Of a DNA stretch of 42,655 nucleotides, positions 1-7,971 are shown one piece after another (positions within the stretch are counted from its first letter, which is position 1; each line of letters opens with the position of its first letter). Below the pieces are notes generated by a model. The model was not told where the DNA came from. It did not search any database and worked only from the letters and a program-made list of their open reading frames with translations. Location: positions 1-42,655 of the forward strand of contig CAAFGE010000005.1 in NCBI GenBank assembly GCA_900762355.1, in the 5' to 3' direction. The position numbers were made by a program, and so were the translations under genes. The stretch is from an uncultured Collinsella sp. GTDB lineage: Bacteria > Actinomycetota > Coriobacteriia > Coriobacteriales > Coriobacteriaceae.

Positions 1-102
1 GACCTGGAGGGGTACATAGCCCATTGGAACACGCGGCGCAGGCAGGTAAGATTGAAGGGCCTGACGCCGGAGGAGTTCCGGAACCGGGCCCTTGCGGCGT
101 AG
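1..102 (+). CDS. IS3-family transposase (OrfB), C-terminal fragment
   Basis: Reading frame 1 is open from the left edge to a TAG at 100-102 and gives 33 residues containing YIAHWNTRRRQ and LKGLTPEEFRNRAL. This Y-I-x-x-W/Y-N-x-x-R-x-Q...L-x-G-L-T-P-x-x-(Y/F)-R pattern is the well-known extreme C-terminus of IS3/IS150 OrfB integrases (DDE recombinases that cut and join the IS ends). Only the tail is visible: the catalytic D, D and E residues lie outside the window. The stop is 38 bp from the putative IS end, as is normal for this family. Confidence 0.85.
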   Translation, partial: DLEGYIAHWNTRRRQVRLKGLTPEEFRNRALAA

Positions 103-140
103 TCGCTATTTATTCAGTCCAAGTTTCGGGGCGCAGTTCA
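1..140 (+). mobile_element. Right end of an IS3-family (IS150-like) insertion sequence
   Basis: The first 102 bases encode the end of an IS3-type transposase, and the following bases contain CAGTCCAAG...GGGGCGCAGTTCA, which looks like the right terminal inverted repeat of IS150-group elements, ending in CA at 140. The bases just after it (CCTG) could be one copy of the target duplication. The rest of the element lies to the left of the window, so its integrity cannot be judged. Confidence 0.75.
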
Positions 141-144
141 CCTG

Positions 145-162
145 CACCTTTGTGGTGGTTTA
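145..162. terminator. Half of a terminator palindrome, apparently split by the IS
   Basis: CACCTTTGTGGTGGTTTA matches the right arm of the two complete hairpins at 5122-5154 and 5498-5534, whose arms read AAACCACCACAAAGG / CCTTTGTGGTGGTTT. It lies just downstream of the minus-strand ROK gene, where a terminator is expected, but the other arm is missing and the IS end begins 5 bp away. The likely reading is that the IS landed in this hairpin. Confidence 0.5.
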
Positions 163-170
163 TGTTGCAA

Positions 171-1082
171 CTACTGCAAACGCATGGCCTCCTGGACTGC
201 GCCAACCAAGTTTGCATCGTTGCCGAGCTGCGCGGCCTTAATCTGCGGCTCGGGAATACCGGCGAGGCCGCCCTCGTACCCCGCAAGCGCGACGGGCATC
301 TGCTTGCGCAGGGCGTCGATAAGCTCCGGATGGCAGGAAATACCGCCCGCAATAACAAATACCTCGGGATCAATCACAGCCTGAAGATTAACAAGCTGCG
401 CATCGAAGGTCCGCGCATAGCGGTCAAGCGCACGCTGAGCATCAGCATCGCCGGACTCAATCCATTCGAACACCCGACGCCCATCTACGGGAGAGTTCTC
501 CGGCAGCCCCTTTTCGGCAACCGCCGCGTCGCGAAGCGCACGCCATCCGCCCGTACCGGCAAAGGTACTTTCTATACTCGCCGGACGCGCCACATCGTTG
601 CGCAAGAAGCTAAATTCGCCCGCAAAGCAATGCGCGCCGCGAAGCACCTTTCCGTCGATGACGATGCCGCCGCCGATACCAGTGCCGATAGCGAGCACGA
701 CGCCAAACCGCGCGCCGCGCAGCGCTCCCGCCGCGTATTCACCCAGAGCGCAGCACTTGCCGTCATTATTAACGGCGACGGGTACGCCCAAGCGCTCGCG
801 CATGATTTTTCCAAGGGGACATCCATCCATATAGGTGAGCGATCCGCCACGATGAATCGTGCCGTCAAGATCGCCCTCATAGATGCCGCCCGGAGCGCTC
901 ACGCCCACGGCCGAAACACGGTTGAGGTACGGTTCAACGAGCTCAATCAGAGACTCGACCGTCTCTTCGGCTGTGGTAAAACCAGTCGGCAGGCTTCCAC
1001 GCGCGTGGATAGAAAAATCCTCGCCCAACACAGCCCATTTGACCGCCGTACCGCCCACGTCGATACCAAAGTACTCTTTCAA
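171..1082 (-). CDS. ROK-family sugar kinase
   Basis: Cytoplasmic ATP-dependent sugar kinase of the ROK family, 303 residues. The N-terminus has the phosphate-1 motif FGIDVGGTAVKWAV; the middle has VNNDGKC, whose Asp corresponds to the catalytic base in ROK kinases, and the glycine-rich AIGTGIGGGIVIDG. There is no N-terminal helix-turn-helix, so it is an enzyme and not a ROK repressor. The usual zinc-binding Cys cluster (CxCGxxGCxE) after GEFSFLRND is absent, as in some beta-glucoside kinases. Start: TTG at 1082, preceded by AGGAG six bases away; no ATG fits. It is the last gene of a minus-strand run with an MFS transporter and a glycosidase, so it probably phosphorylates the monosaccharide or disaccharide they deliver. 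Exact substrate unknown. Confidence 0.85.
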   Translation of the reverse strand: MKEYFGIDVGGTAVKWAVLGEDFSIHARGSLPTGFTTAEETVESLIELVEPYLNRVSAVGVSAPGGIYEGDLDGTIHRGGSLTYMDGCPLGKIMRERLGVPVAVNNDGKCCALGEYAAGALRGARFGVVLAIGTGIGGGIVIDGKVLRGAHCFAGEFSFLRNDVARPASIESTFAGTGGWRALRDAAVAEKGLPENSPVDGRRVFEWIESGDADAQRALDRYARTFDAQLVNLQAVIDPEVFVIAGGISCHPELIDALRKQMPVALAGYEGGLAGIPEPQIKAAQLGNDANLVGAVQEAMRLQ

Positions 1083-1169
1083 GTCCTACTCCTCTTATCT
1101 GCATCCTCAAATGCCGAATGCCGGAACGGAAACCGTCTCGGCATTGGCTAGTCTCGTCTGAGATTGTCT

Positions 1170-2708
1170 CTACCGCCCGGTCTTTGCCTCGCGAATACGC
1201 AGCATCATGTACTGACGGCTCGGCAGATCGATACGGAACTTACCCTCGAAAGTGCCCTCGAGCGTCTCGGCGGCCATGTTCCACGTGTCAATCACGTCGA
1301 CGGTATAACGCTTGCCCTCGGCGCCCTCGAACTCTCGATACGCCGGGCGATTAAAGCCAAAGTACATAACAACATCGGCAGTCCCGCGGCCATGGTCGTT
1401 GGACATGCAGGTAACGTCCCAGGTAAACGTACCATCGAGGACGCCGATCTCGTCGGGCACCCAATCAAAATCATCCGGCAGTGCCTCCATAAAGCGGCGG
1501 CAGAAACCGATGCGGTCGGGCGACTCACCAAAGAGCTCGCCGCCATGTGCCCACCAAAGCTTGGGACCGCGGTCGACGTAGGTCTCGCCATGCGTGACAT
1601 AACCGCCGCGCAGGCTGCCCTCCCAAAAACGACGGACAAGCTCCTGGGCCGTAAGGTTGCCCCAGCCCCAGTTGATATTGCCCTCATAGCCGACCTCGTC
1701 GATCAGAACCGGCTTGCTATACTGCGCGCGCAACATGGTGACGTCCTCTGCTGTGTTTTTGAGGTCGCACCTCTGGTAGCTCACGTGCGTAATCCACGGA
1801 CGGCTGTGGTCAAAGATCTCGCGGCAATTGTGGATGCTGCGCAAGTGTCCATACGGGTCGTTCGCCATGATGATGCGGGCATAGCGGTCCCAGTCCTCAG
1901 CCGGCTTCCACGGCATAAGGTCCCACTCATTGGCGAGGCTCCACCAGATGTTCTTGTATGCCGAGAAACGGCGAGCCACATACGTCAGGTAGAAGACATC
2001 CTCCTCGCGCGTCATGCGAGAGAAACCCCAGTCCTCGGGCTTATCATACGGGTGCAAAACGATAAGGTCCGCCTGGATGCCCAGCTCGTCAAGTTGTTCA
2101 ATGCGGTGCTCGAGGTTCTCCCAAAACGGCTCGTAGAAGCGGTAATGGTCAAAGCTGCCCTTCTCGCCCTCGTAAGCATACATCGCCGGATCCTCGACGT
2201 TATAGTCGTAAAACTTGGGGAAGACGCACATGCGGATTTTGTTAAAGGGCGCTGTGGCGAGCGTTTGAAGCGTCTGCTCCTGCAGCTCGGCATCTTGATT
2301 GGTCCACGCATAGCAAGTGGTGCCGAAGGGCAGGTAGCGTGTGCCGTCCTCGTACGCAAAATTGAAATCTTCGTCGGTAATGAACGGGGCATTGTGGGCA
2401 AGCACATCTTTTGCCAGCAGAACACGACCATGGTTGTCGCCCGTGGCAGGCGTGGCCTCAAAGGAGCCGGCGGCACCATCGAGCGCGGGGTCATTGGAAC
2501 TCACCACGTAGTTCCAGACGCCGGCACTCTCAGGCATAAAGTTGATTCCATAGTTGCCGTCACCCTTGTAGAAGCCACGGACCTCAAAGCTGTCCATGCC
2601 GTCCGCTCGATCGAAGTGTGCCGACAGCTCGACCTCGACATAGGGATTGCCGGCCGCAGTGCCTGCGAGCTCGAGCTTAAACACCTTGTACTGCTCGACG
2701 GTGGTCAT
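1170..2708 (-). CDS. DUF5060/DUF4038-type glycoside hydrolase (putative)
   Basis: 512-residue protein with no signal peptide, so probably cytoplasmic. Residues ~1-85 form a beta-rich domain like DUF5060 (FEVRGFYKGDGNYGINFMPE); ~95-430 resemble a DUF4038 TIM barrel; the C-terminus is another beta domain (DUF5605-like). Two clan-A style acidic residues are visible: E261 in WWSLANEWD (acid/base candidate) and E338 in PVLIDEVGYEGN (nucleophile candidate). Start ATG with GGAGG seven bases upstream. It lies between the MFS transporter gene and the ROK kinase gene, spaced 87 bp on each side, suggesting that imported oligosaccharide is cleaved inside the cell. Substrate cannot be read from sequence; family members are poorly characterised. 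Confidence 0.75.
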   Translation of the reverse strand: MTTVEQYKVFKLELAGTAAGNPYVEVELSAHFDRADGMDSFEVRGFYKGDGNYGINFMPESAGVWNYVVSSNDPALDGAAGSFEATPATGDNHGRVLLAKDVLAHNAPFITDEDFNFAYEDGTRYLPFGTTCYAWTNQDAELQEQTLQTLATAPFNKIRMCVFPKFYDYNVEDPAMYAYEGEKGSFDHYRFYEPFWENLEHRIEQLDELGIQADLIVLHPYDKPEDWGFSRMTREEDVFYLTYVARRFSAYKNIWWSLANEWDLMPWKPAEDWDRYARIIMANDPYGHLRSIHNCREIFDHSRPWITHVSYQRCDLKNTAEDVTMLRAQYSKPVLIDEVGYEGNINWGWGNLTAQELVRRFWEGSLRGGYVTHGETYVDRGPKLWWAHGGELFGESPDRIGFCRRFMEALPDDFDWVPDEIGVLDGTFTWDVTCMSNDHGRGTADVVMYFGFNRPAYREFEGAEGKRYTVDVIDTWNMAAETLEGTFEGKFRIDLPSRQYMMLRIREAKTGR

Positions 2709-2795
2709 AATAACGCCTCCAAGTTAAGCGATTGAATAGTCGGAGTCCGTCGGGCAACATGAACGCTGCCCGACGGAAGGAAAGAGAGTGGCGGA

Positions 2796-4088
2796 TTACT
2801 TGGCGCTCTTGATGAGCATGATGAACACATAGCCCACGGCGATGAGCACGATGGAGATCGGGAACGCCATGAAGTAGGAACCGGTGGCGACAACAATTGC
2901 CGAAGTCACGATGGGGCCGAGAATCTGGCCGATGGTGTTGGCGATGTTGAGGATACCCAGGTCCTTGCCGGCATTCTCCTTATCGGGCAGGACGTCGACA
3001 TTGAGCGCCTGGTCCACGGAAGAATAGATGCCGTAGCCAAGACCGGCCAGCAGAGCGAAGCCGTACATGCCAGCAACGGACTTAAGCAGCCAGGGCAGGG
3101 CGATACCAGTGCACATCATGATCGTTGCAACGAGGATGATGGGCTTACGGCGGCCGATCTTGTCGGAGATGGCGCCCGAGGTGAGCGAGGCGACAAGCGA
3201 CACGACCATGATCACGACGGACATACTCGAAAGGACCGCGCCGGCTTCTGCCACTGGAAGACCGATGTACTTCTCGAGGATGTATAGCTGATAGCCGTTG
3301 ATACAGAAGTAACCAAAGATGAGGAGAAGGCGGCCAAAGAGTGCCAGGTAGAAGTCGCGGCAGTTCTTGGTGGGCGGAACGAACATGAGCAGCAGCGACT
3401 TGAGGTTGAGCTTCTCGGACTGCTCGCCCTCGGCAAGCGTGGCAGACTTCTCGCGCGGCCAAATAATGGTGGCAAGGATGCCGGTCAGGAACCAAGAAAC
3501 TGTACCGATAATAAAGCCGGGCACCGGATTGGAGAGGAACTGCGTACCGATGATGGTGCCGATAGACTGACCAGCCGTTGCACCGCCGCCATAGAAAGCG
3601 GAAAGCGTACCGCGCTTGTTAAGCGGAATACGGTCGGAAAGCACGGCAACGGCGGGAGCAAGCATGCAGTTAAGACCAATCTGCAGCACACACCAGGAGG
3701 CGACGATCATAGGAAGCGTGGTGGCAACCGAAGTGCTCCAGAAGGCGCAGCCGCAGATAAAGCCGCCGACAACGATAAACGGCGTGCGCTTGCCAAAGCG
3801 GCTGTGGCAGTGGTCGGAAAGTGCGCCAAAAACAAGATTCGAGAACAGGGCGAAGATCGAGCCGACCGAGTTCATCGCCGCGAGAATCGCCTCGGGCTGG
3901 CCGATGTTAAGGCCGTTAAAGCGCTCGGGGAACAAGACGTTGGAGCCGATCGTGCCCGACATCATCCACATGATTCCGAAGATGATAAAGCCGATCATGA
4001 AGCGCCATGTCTCGGTTTTGGTCATGGGCTTACCGGTGTCGGGGGCAATGGCGTTGGGATCGATCGCCGTTGACGTTTGGGTTGCCAT
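2796..4088 (-). CDS. MFS transporter, glycoside/sucrose-symporter-like
   Basis: 430-residue inner-membrane carrier with about 12 hydrophobic segments in two halves. The loop 2-3 signature is GALSDHCHSRFGKRTPFIVVGG, repeated in the second half as GAISDKIGRRKPIILVA. The RFGKRTPFI pattern resembles SLC45/GPH-type sugar:cation symporters. A longer frame reaches 4166, but ATG at 4088 has GGGAG a suitable distance upstream and begins MATQTSTAIDP. First gene of the transporter-glycosidase-kinase operon, and divergent from a TetR gene with two operators in the gap, so it is almost certainly under that repressor. Substrate unknown. Confidence 0.8.
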   Translation of the reverse strand: MATQTSTAIDPNAIAPDTGKPMTKTETWRFMIGFIIFGIMWMMSGTIGSNVLFPERFNGLNIGQPEAILAAMNSVGSIFALFSNLVFGALSDHCHSRFGKRTPFIVVGGFICGCAFWSTSVATTLPMIVASWCVLQIGLNCMLAPAVAVLSDRIPLNKRGTLSAFYGGGATAGQSIGTIIGTQFLSNPVPGFIIGTVSWFLTGILATIIWPREKSATLAEGEQSEKLNLKSLLLMFVPPTKNCRDFYLALFGRLLLIFGYFCINGYQLYILEKYIGLPVAEAGAVLSSMSVVIMVVSLVASLTSGAISDKIGRRKPIILVATIMMCTGIALPWLLKSVAGMYGFALLAGLGYGIYSSVDQALNVDVLPDKENAGKDLGILNIANTIGQILGPIVTSAIVVATGSYFMAFPISIVLIAVGYVFIMLIKSAK

Positions 4089-4213
4089 TTTGACAGTTCT
4101 CCCTTCAAAGATGTTGCCTGTACAGTTCGCGGAATCGGGGTGGCGTAAAAGGGGTCGAAACGCCACCCCTAACGGACGCGATATGGGGTACGCCGCCGTG
4201 AACTGCTCAAAGT

Positions 4214-4235
4214 TTACTTACTGAATAGTAAGTAA
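4214..4235. promoter_or_regulatory. Candidate TetR operator 1
   Basis: Perfect inverted repeat with 9-bp arms TTACTTACT / AGTAAGTAA around GAAT. It lies in the gap between the divergent MFS and tetR genes and matches a second site 56 bp away at 18 of 22 positions. Size and symmetry fit a TetR-dimer site. Confidence 0.75.
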
Positions 4236-4269
4236 CTTCTTCGATTTGCATAATAGTCCTCCACAACGG

Positions 4270-4291
4270 TTACTTAGTGGTTAGTAAGTAG
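4270..4291. promoter_or_regulatory. Candidate TetR operator 2
   Basis: TTACTTAGTGG-TTAGTAAGTAG matches operator 1 at 18 of 22 positions, with a slightly imperfect palindrome. Two sites in one divergent promoter region suggest that the repressor controls both the operon and its own gene. Confidence 0.7.
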
Positions 4292-4301
4292 TAATTGGGA
4301 T

Positions 4302-4329
4302 GAACGGTCGATTTTGCCGTTTAAACGGT
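4302..4329 (-). promoter_or_regulatory. ACCGTT-N15-ACCGTT direct-repeat site A
   Basis: On the minus strand the site reads ACCGTT...ACCGTT with a 21-bp period, oriented toward the MFS operon whose start codon is about 214 bp away. Its last 14 bases, AAAATCGACCGTTC, are identical to those of site B upstream of lacF. One of six such sites in the window (see findings). Confidence 0.6.
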
Positions 4330-4340
4330 GTTTACTTTTG

Positions 4341-4369
4341 TTGACAGCTTCATTGCACCGTCTTATTCG
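4341..4369 (+). promoter_or_regulatory. Possible tetR promoter
   Basis: A perfect -35 hexamer TTGACA (4341-4346), 17-bp spacer, and a weak -10 TATTCG (4364-4369), about 80 bp before the tetR start. Confidence 0.4.
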
Positions 4370-4447
4370 AGGCAAGTTGGTCTAGCATCGAGTGAAGCAA
4401 GAGCAGTACGGGGCCGACGGGCGCCGATACATGAGATATGGATTTTC

Positions 4448-5095
4448 ATGAACAACGATCAAGAGAAGAAATCGGTCCGAACGGCCTCGAGGCGCAGCAA
4501 TGCCGCGCAGGAGCGCCTTGAGCAGATTGTGCTCGCCGCCGTCAAGATTATTAACGCACGCGGCTACAACGGCATGTCGCTCCAGGCCGTCGCAAACGAG
4601 GTGGGAATCACCCAAGCAGGCGTGCTTCACTATGTGGGCAATAAACAGGGCCTTTTGCTCGAGGTTATCCAGCATTATTACAAGCAAAGTTCTGATATCG
4701 ATGACTACCTCACGCTGTTTGCGCCCGGCGGTGCCTTTGAGGGGCAGAAGCCGAAAATACCCGAGTATCTGCGATTGATCGTCGCAGAGAACGCCAACCA
4801 GCCCGAGCTCGTCATGCTGTTTCAAACCCTCAACACCGAGGCGATGTCACCCGAAAGTCCGATGCACGAGTATTTCAACAACTATTCACGCGAGGCAACC
4901 CACCCATCTGGGGTCCCGGCATGGTCGGTACCCAACGGCGTCGATGCCGAAGAGACGCTCTCGTGTGCCCTTGCCGCCATGTACGGTCTCGAAGGTCGTT
5001 GGCTCGCCCGTCCAGACGAAATCGATTACAAAGCAGAATGGGCCAAATTCGAGGACGTCCTCTTCCCTCTGCCGATGTGGGAAAACTATCGCTAG
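4448..5095 (+). CDS. TetR/AcrR-family transcriptional regulator
   Basis: 215-residue DNA-binding repressor. The helix-turn-helix sits near residues 25-65: AAVKIINARGYNGMSLQAVANEVGITQAGVLHYVGNKQGLL, with the typical T/S-x-x-x-(V/I)-A...-G-(I/V)-x-x-x-x-(L/F)-Y-x-x-F/K pattern. The C-terminal part is the variable ligand-binding helical domain. The frame extends upstream to 4328, but ATG at 4448 is the natural start because residues before it are not domain-like; its ribosome-binding site is weak. Divergent from the MFS-glycosidase-kinase operon with two inverted repeats between, so it is the likely sugar- or glycoside-responsive repressor of that operon. Confidence 0.85.
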   Translation: MNNDQEKKSVRTASRRSNAAQERLEQIVLAAVKIINARGYNGMSLQAVANEVGITQAGVLHYVGNKQGLLLEVIQHYYKQSSDIDDYLTLFAPGGAFEGQKPKIPEYLRLIVAENANQPELVMLFQTLNTEAMSPESPMHEYFNNYSREATHPSGVPAWSVPNGVDAEETLSCALAAMYGLEGRWLARPDEIDYKAEWAKFEDVLFPLPMWENYR

Positions 5096-5121
5096 CGTAA
5101 ATAACTGGGTCCCGAAATCTC

Positions 5122-5154
5122 AAACCACCACAAAGGGCACCTTTGTGGTGGTTT
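5122..5154. terminator. Terminator hairpin after tetR
   Basis: Perfect 15-bp stem AAACCACCACAAAGG / CCTTTGTGGTGGTTT with a 3-base loop, 27 bp after the tetR stop. The A and T tracts let it act in both directions. Confidence 0.75.
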
Positions 5155-5184
5155 GAGCGGCACGGCGGTTTGCTCCGCCAGTTT

Positions 5185-5240
5185 GTCTCAATCTGTAACA
5201 ACTGGACCCCTAGAAGCCGGCTAACTGTTACAGATTGAGA
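5185..5240. repeat. Palindromic repeat, TGTAACA family, copy 1a
   Basis: Arms TCTCAATCTGTAACA (5186-5200) and TGTTACAGATTGAGA (5226-5240) are exact complements around a 25-base centre. Same family as copies at 21474-21615 and 26285-26383. Confidence 0.8.
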
Positions 5241-5263
5241 TAGTCCCGCTCGACCCCCGCCCT

Positions 5264-5322
5264 TAATCTAAACCTGTAACAGATAGAGTCGATTTAGACG
5301 CCCAGATGTTACAAATTGAGAC
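5264..5322. repeat. Palindromic repeat, TGTAACA family, copy 1b (degenerate)
   Basis: The right arm TGTTACAAATTGAGAC (5307-5322) is well kept; the left arm retains TGTAACA (5275-5281) and a decayed outer part. It follows copy 1a by about 25 bp, the same paired arrangement as in the other two loci. Confidence 0.65.
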
Positions 5323-5381
5323 AGTTGGACGCGAAACGGTCCTCGCAGAAGTGACCCTCTAGCAAAGAGACGCTACAACCC

Positions 5382-5454
5382 TTGATTTCTTTGAGCACCT
5401 TTGAGTTTTTTGAGCATGCTTGAGTTTCTTGAGCATGCTTGAGTTCTTTGAGCG
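5382..5454. repeat. 19-bp tandem repeat
   Basis: GAGC recurs at 5393, 5412, 5431 and 5450, an exact 19-bp period, with unit approximately TTGAGCATGCTTGAGTTTC. About 3.7 units. No ORF; lies between convergent genes. Confidence 0.75.
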
Positions 5455-5497
5455 AACGGTCGACAGCAGCGCCGAGCGTCCTCTTCGAACAAAAACA

Positions 5498-5534
5498 AAA
5501 ACCACCACAAAGGGGTCCCCTTTGTGGTGGTTTT
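5498..5534. terminator. Bidirectional terminator, mainly for the flavodiiron gene
   Basis: Perfect 18-bp arms AAAACCACCACAAAGGGG / CCCCTTTGTGGTGGTTTT around a single T, 23 bp past the end of the minus-strand flavodiiron gene. Same sequence family as 5122-5154. Confidence 0.85.
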
Positions 5535-5556
5535 GACGGTAGAAGCGAGTGCGTTG

Positions 5557-6717
5557 TTACTTGGACAGCTCGTCGGCGAGGGCTTCGATCTGAGCACGCG
5601 AGGCGTCGTTGAGCGAACCCAGGACGGTCACCTTGTTCTGCGCCAGGGTGATGTCCTTCATGCCCTCGAGCTCCTTGGTCATGACCTTGGCGGCGGCGGG
5701 CGCCCAGGAGCCGGCCTCGACGAGTGCCACCGTGCGGTTCTGATAGGCATGCTCGGCGAGCGTGTGGATGAAGGTGCTCATGAACGGGAAGATCTCGCCC
5801 TGATAGGTGATAGAAGCGAGCACTAGACGGTCGTAGCGGAACGCGTCCTCAACGGCCTCGGCCATGTCGTCGCGAGCCAGGTCGAAGACGGAGACCTTCT
5901 GGCCGCGAGCCTCGAGTGCCGCGGCGAGCTCCTCGACGGCAGCCTTCAGATGGCCGTAAACGCTCGCGTAGGCAATCGTGATGCCCTCGTCCTCGGGCTG
6001 GTAGCTCGACCAGGTGTTGTAGGTGTCGAGGTAGTAGCCCAGGTTCTCGGTCAGCACAGGGCCATGGAGCGGGCAGATGATCTGGATGTCCAGATCGGCA
6101 GCTTTCTTGAGCACGGCCTGCACGAACTTGCCGAACTTACCGACGATACCAAAGTAGTAACGGCGTGCCTCGCAGGCCCAGCCTTCCGGGTCCTCGATGT
6201 CGTTGGCGCCGAACTTGCCAAAGCCGTCAGCGCTAAAGAGCACCTTATCGGTGGCCTCGTAGGAGAACAGTACCTCGGGCCAATGCACGTTGGGGGCGCC
6301 GACAAACGTCAGGCTGTGGCCGCCCAGGTCGAGCACATCGCCCTCTTTGACGACCGTCTTGCGCTCGGGGTAGTCGGTGCCAAAGTAGTTAACCATCATA
6401 CGGAAGGCGCCCATACTGGCCACGATCTGGGCCTGCGGATAGCGCTCCATAAAGGCAGCGATGCCAGCGGAGTGATCGGGCTCCATGTGGTGGACGACCA
6501 GGTAATCGGGCGTGCGGCCGTCGAGCACGGCCTCGATGTTGCCGAGCCACTCGTCAACAAAACCACCGTCGACCGAATCGGCGACAGCGATCTTCTCGCC
6601 CAAGATAACGTAGCTGTTGTATGCCATACCGTTCTCGGACACGTCATACTGGCCCTCGAACAGGTCGATGTCGTGATCGTCGACGCCAACGTAGCGGATA
6701 TCCTTGGTGATCTCCAT
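5557..6717 (-). CDS. Flavodiiron protein (A-type flavoprotein, O2/NO reductase)
   Basis: 386-residue cytoplasmic protein that reduces O2 to water or NO to N2O, protecting anaerobes. Residues ~1-245 are a metallo-beta-lactamase-like domain carrying the di-iron ligands: H77-x-E79-x-D81-H82 (HMEPDH), H145 (NVHWPE), D164 (SADGFG), H218 (CPLHGP). All are present, so the site should be active. Residues ~250-386 are a flavodoxin domain (ITIAYASVYGHLKAAVEELA) for FMN. Start: ATG at 6717 with AGGAGG nine bases upstream, shorter than the longest frame. Single gene with its own terminator; no rubredoxin or reductase gene adjoins it, so its electron donor is encoded elsewhere. Confidence 0.9.
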   Translation of the reverse strand: MEITKDIRYVGVDDHDIDLFEGQYDVSENGMAYNSYVILGEKIAVADSVDGGFVDEWLGNIEAVLDGRTPDYLVVHHMEPDHSAGIAAFMERYPQAQIVASMGAFRMMVNYFGTDYPERKTVVKEGDVLDLGGHSLTFVGAPNVHWPEVLFSYEATDKVLFSADGFGKFGANDIEDPEGWACEARRYYFGIVGKFGKFVQAVLKKAADLDIQIICPLHGPVLTENLGYYLDTYNTWSSYQPEDEGITIAYASVYGHLKAAVEELAAALEARGQKVSVFDLARDDMAEAVEDAFRYDRLVLASITYQGEIFPFMSTFIHTLAEHAYQNRTVALVEAGSWAPAAAKVMTKELEGMKDITLAQNKVTVLGSLNDASRAQIEALADELSK

Positions 6718-6846
6718 CAGGCAAAGCCTCCTAGATAGACAAAAGAACCCGTCTATCATAGCACTCGGTTGTACCCCAACAGCTATCTGCCGGCATCCTT
6801 ACTGATTGTTATTGAAATGCGATAAATCGCCGTTTACCAGCACAAA

Positions 6847-7878
6847 CTATGTGCGCGGTATCGCCGTGCTATGTCGAATGATGAGCTGGCCGGGAATACG
6901 AATGGCAACGGTTTTGCCCACCGTACCCGCCTCGGGAACCGCATGCTCGAACACCTCGCGCCCACGCTGATGCAAGTCAAATCGAACAGTCGTGAGCTCG
7001 TTATGTGCGACAAAGTCGTCGAGCGAGTCATCGACGCCCACCACGCTCACGTCCTCGGGCACGCGCAGACCGCTATCACGCAGCGCTGCAATGGCGCCGT
7101 TTGCCATCTGGTCGTTTGCCGCGTAAATCGCCGTCATGGCGCGGTCGTGCTCGGCCAGATACCTGCCGGCCTCGTAACCACTGTTGGCTGACCAGTCGCC
7201 CTCGAGCGGCTCTGCCGGCTCGATGTGTTTACGCTCGAGCGCATCCTGCCAACCGGCGCGACGAAATTGCTCGTCGACCGAGAACGACGGGCCACCAATA
7301 TAGCGAATCCGCTCGTGTCCCAGCTCAAACAGGTGATCCATGAGCAACAGCGAGCAGCCGTAATGGTCGGAATCGACCGTGGTCACGCGCGGATGCGCGT
7401 ACATGGTAACGATGACCGTGCCAATGCCCGGCAGTGGATCAAACGTCTCAAAATCGGGCGCCATACGACTCATGCCGATGATGATGCCGTCCACGGGCAG
7501 CGCAGCCATACGACGCGTGGCCTCGGCAAGCGAAAACTCCTCGGTCTTGGACATCTCGACCAGCGTGATGGCGCAATTATGCTCGCGAGCAGCGCTGGCG
7601 ATGCCGTCGATCATTGAGAGGTTACCAAACTTGGTGACATCGTTGACGCACAGGCCGACCGAATGGTAACGGCCGTCGCGCAGCGAGCGACCGGCATAAC
7701 TCGGACGAAAGCCGAGCTCTTGCATAGCGGCCTGCACGCGCTGGCGCGTCTGCTCGTTGACGTTGGGCAAGCCGTTGGCGACGCGCGAAACCGTCTGCTG
7801 CGAAACGCCAGCAGCGCGGGCGACGTCGGCCATGGAGACCGGACGCGAACTGGTATCGTTGGACGGGCGCCTTGCCAC
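6847..7878 (-). CDS. LacI-family repressor of the galK-galT operon
   Basis: 343-residue regulator. N-terminal LacI helix-turn-helix SMADVARAAGVSQQTVSRVANG followed by a periplasmic-binding-protein-like sugar-sensing domain (VDGIIIGMSRMAPDFETFDPLP, AIYAANDQMANGAIAALRDSGLRVPEDVSVVGVDD). Start: GTG at 7878, with AAGGTG five bases upstream; a longer frame to 7923 has no good RBS. Divergent from galK-galT, with three copies of a TGTTAACGTACTCA-type operator in the gap, so it most likely represses galKT and itself in response to galactose or a derivative. Its recognition residues (Q-Q before TVSR) differ from those of the two other LacI proteins here, as do the operators. Confidence 0.85.
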   Translation of the reverse strand: MARRPSNDTSSRPVSMADVARAAGVSQQTVSRVANGLPNVNEQTRQRVQAAMQELGFRPSYAGRSLRDGRYHSVGLCVNDVTKFGNLSMIDGIASAAREHNCAITLVEMSKTEEFSLAEATRRMAALPVDGIIIGMSRMAPDFETFDPLPGIGTVIVTMYAHPRVTTVDSDHYGCSLLLMDHLFELGHERIRYIGGPSFSVDEQFRRAGWQDALERKHIEPAEPLEGDWSANSGYEAGRYLAEHDRAMTAIYAANDQMANGAIAALRDSGLRVPEDVSVVGVDDSLDDFVAHNELTTVRFDLHQRGREVFEHAVPEAGTVGKTVAIRIPGQLIIRHSTAIPRT

Positions 7879-7971
7879 AGGATCACCTTCACCCTTGCGA
7901 GATCTGAATAGCGTGCATGCCAACCCGGGCAGAAATACACCCCGCGCCGAGGCCCGCTATCGTCGGACGCA

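Noticed and set aside
171..1082. ROK gene as a transcriptional repressor
   Set aside because: No N-terminal helix-turn-helix; the protein starts directly at the kinase phosphate-binding motif.
1164..2735. 523-codon plus-strand frame opposite the glycosidase
   Set aside because: Antisense shadow; the minus-strand frame has GGAGG-ATG and coherent domains.
5382..5454. CRISPR array
   Set aside because: Contiguous 19-bp tandem units without spacers and no cas genes.
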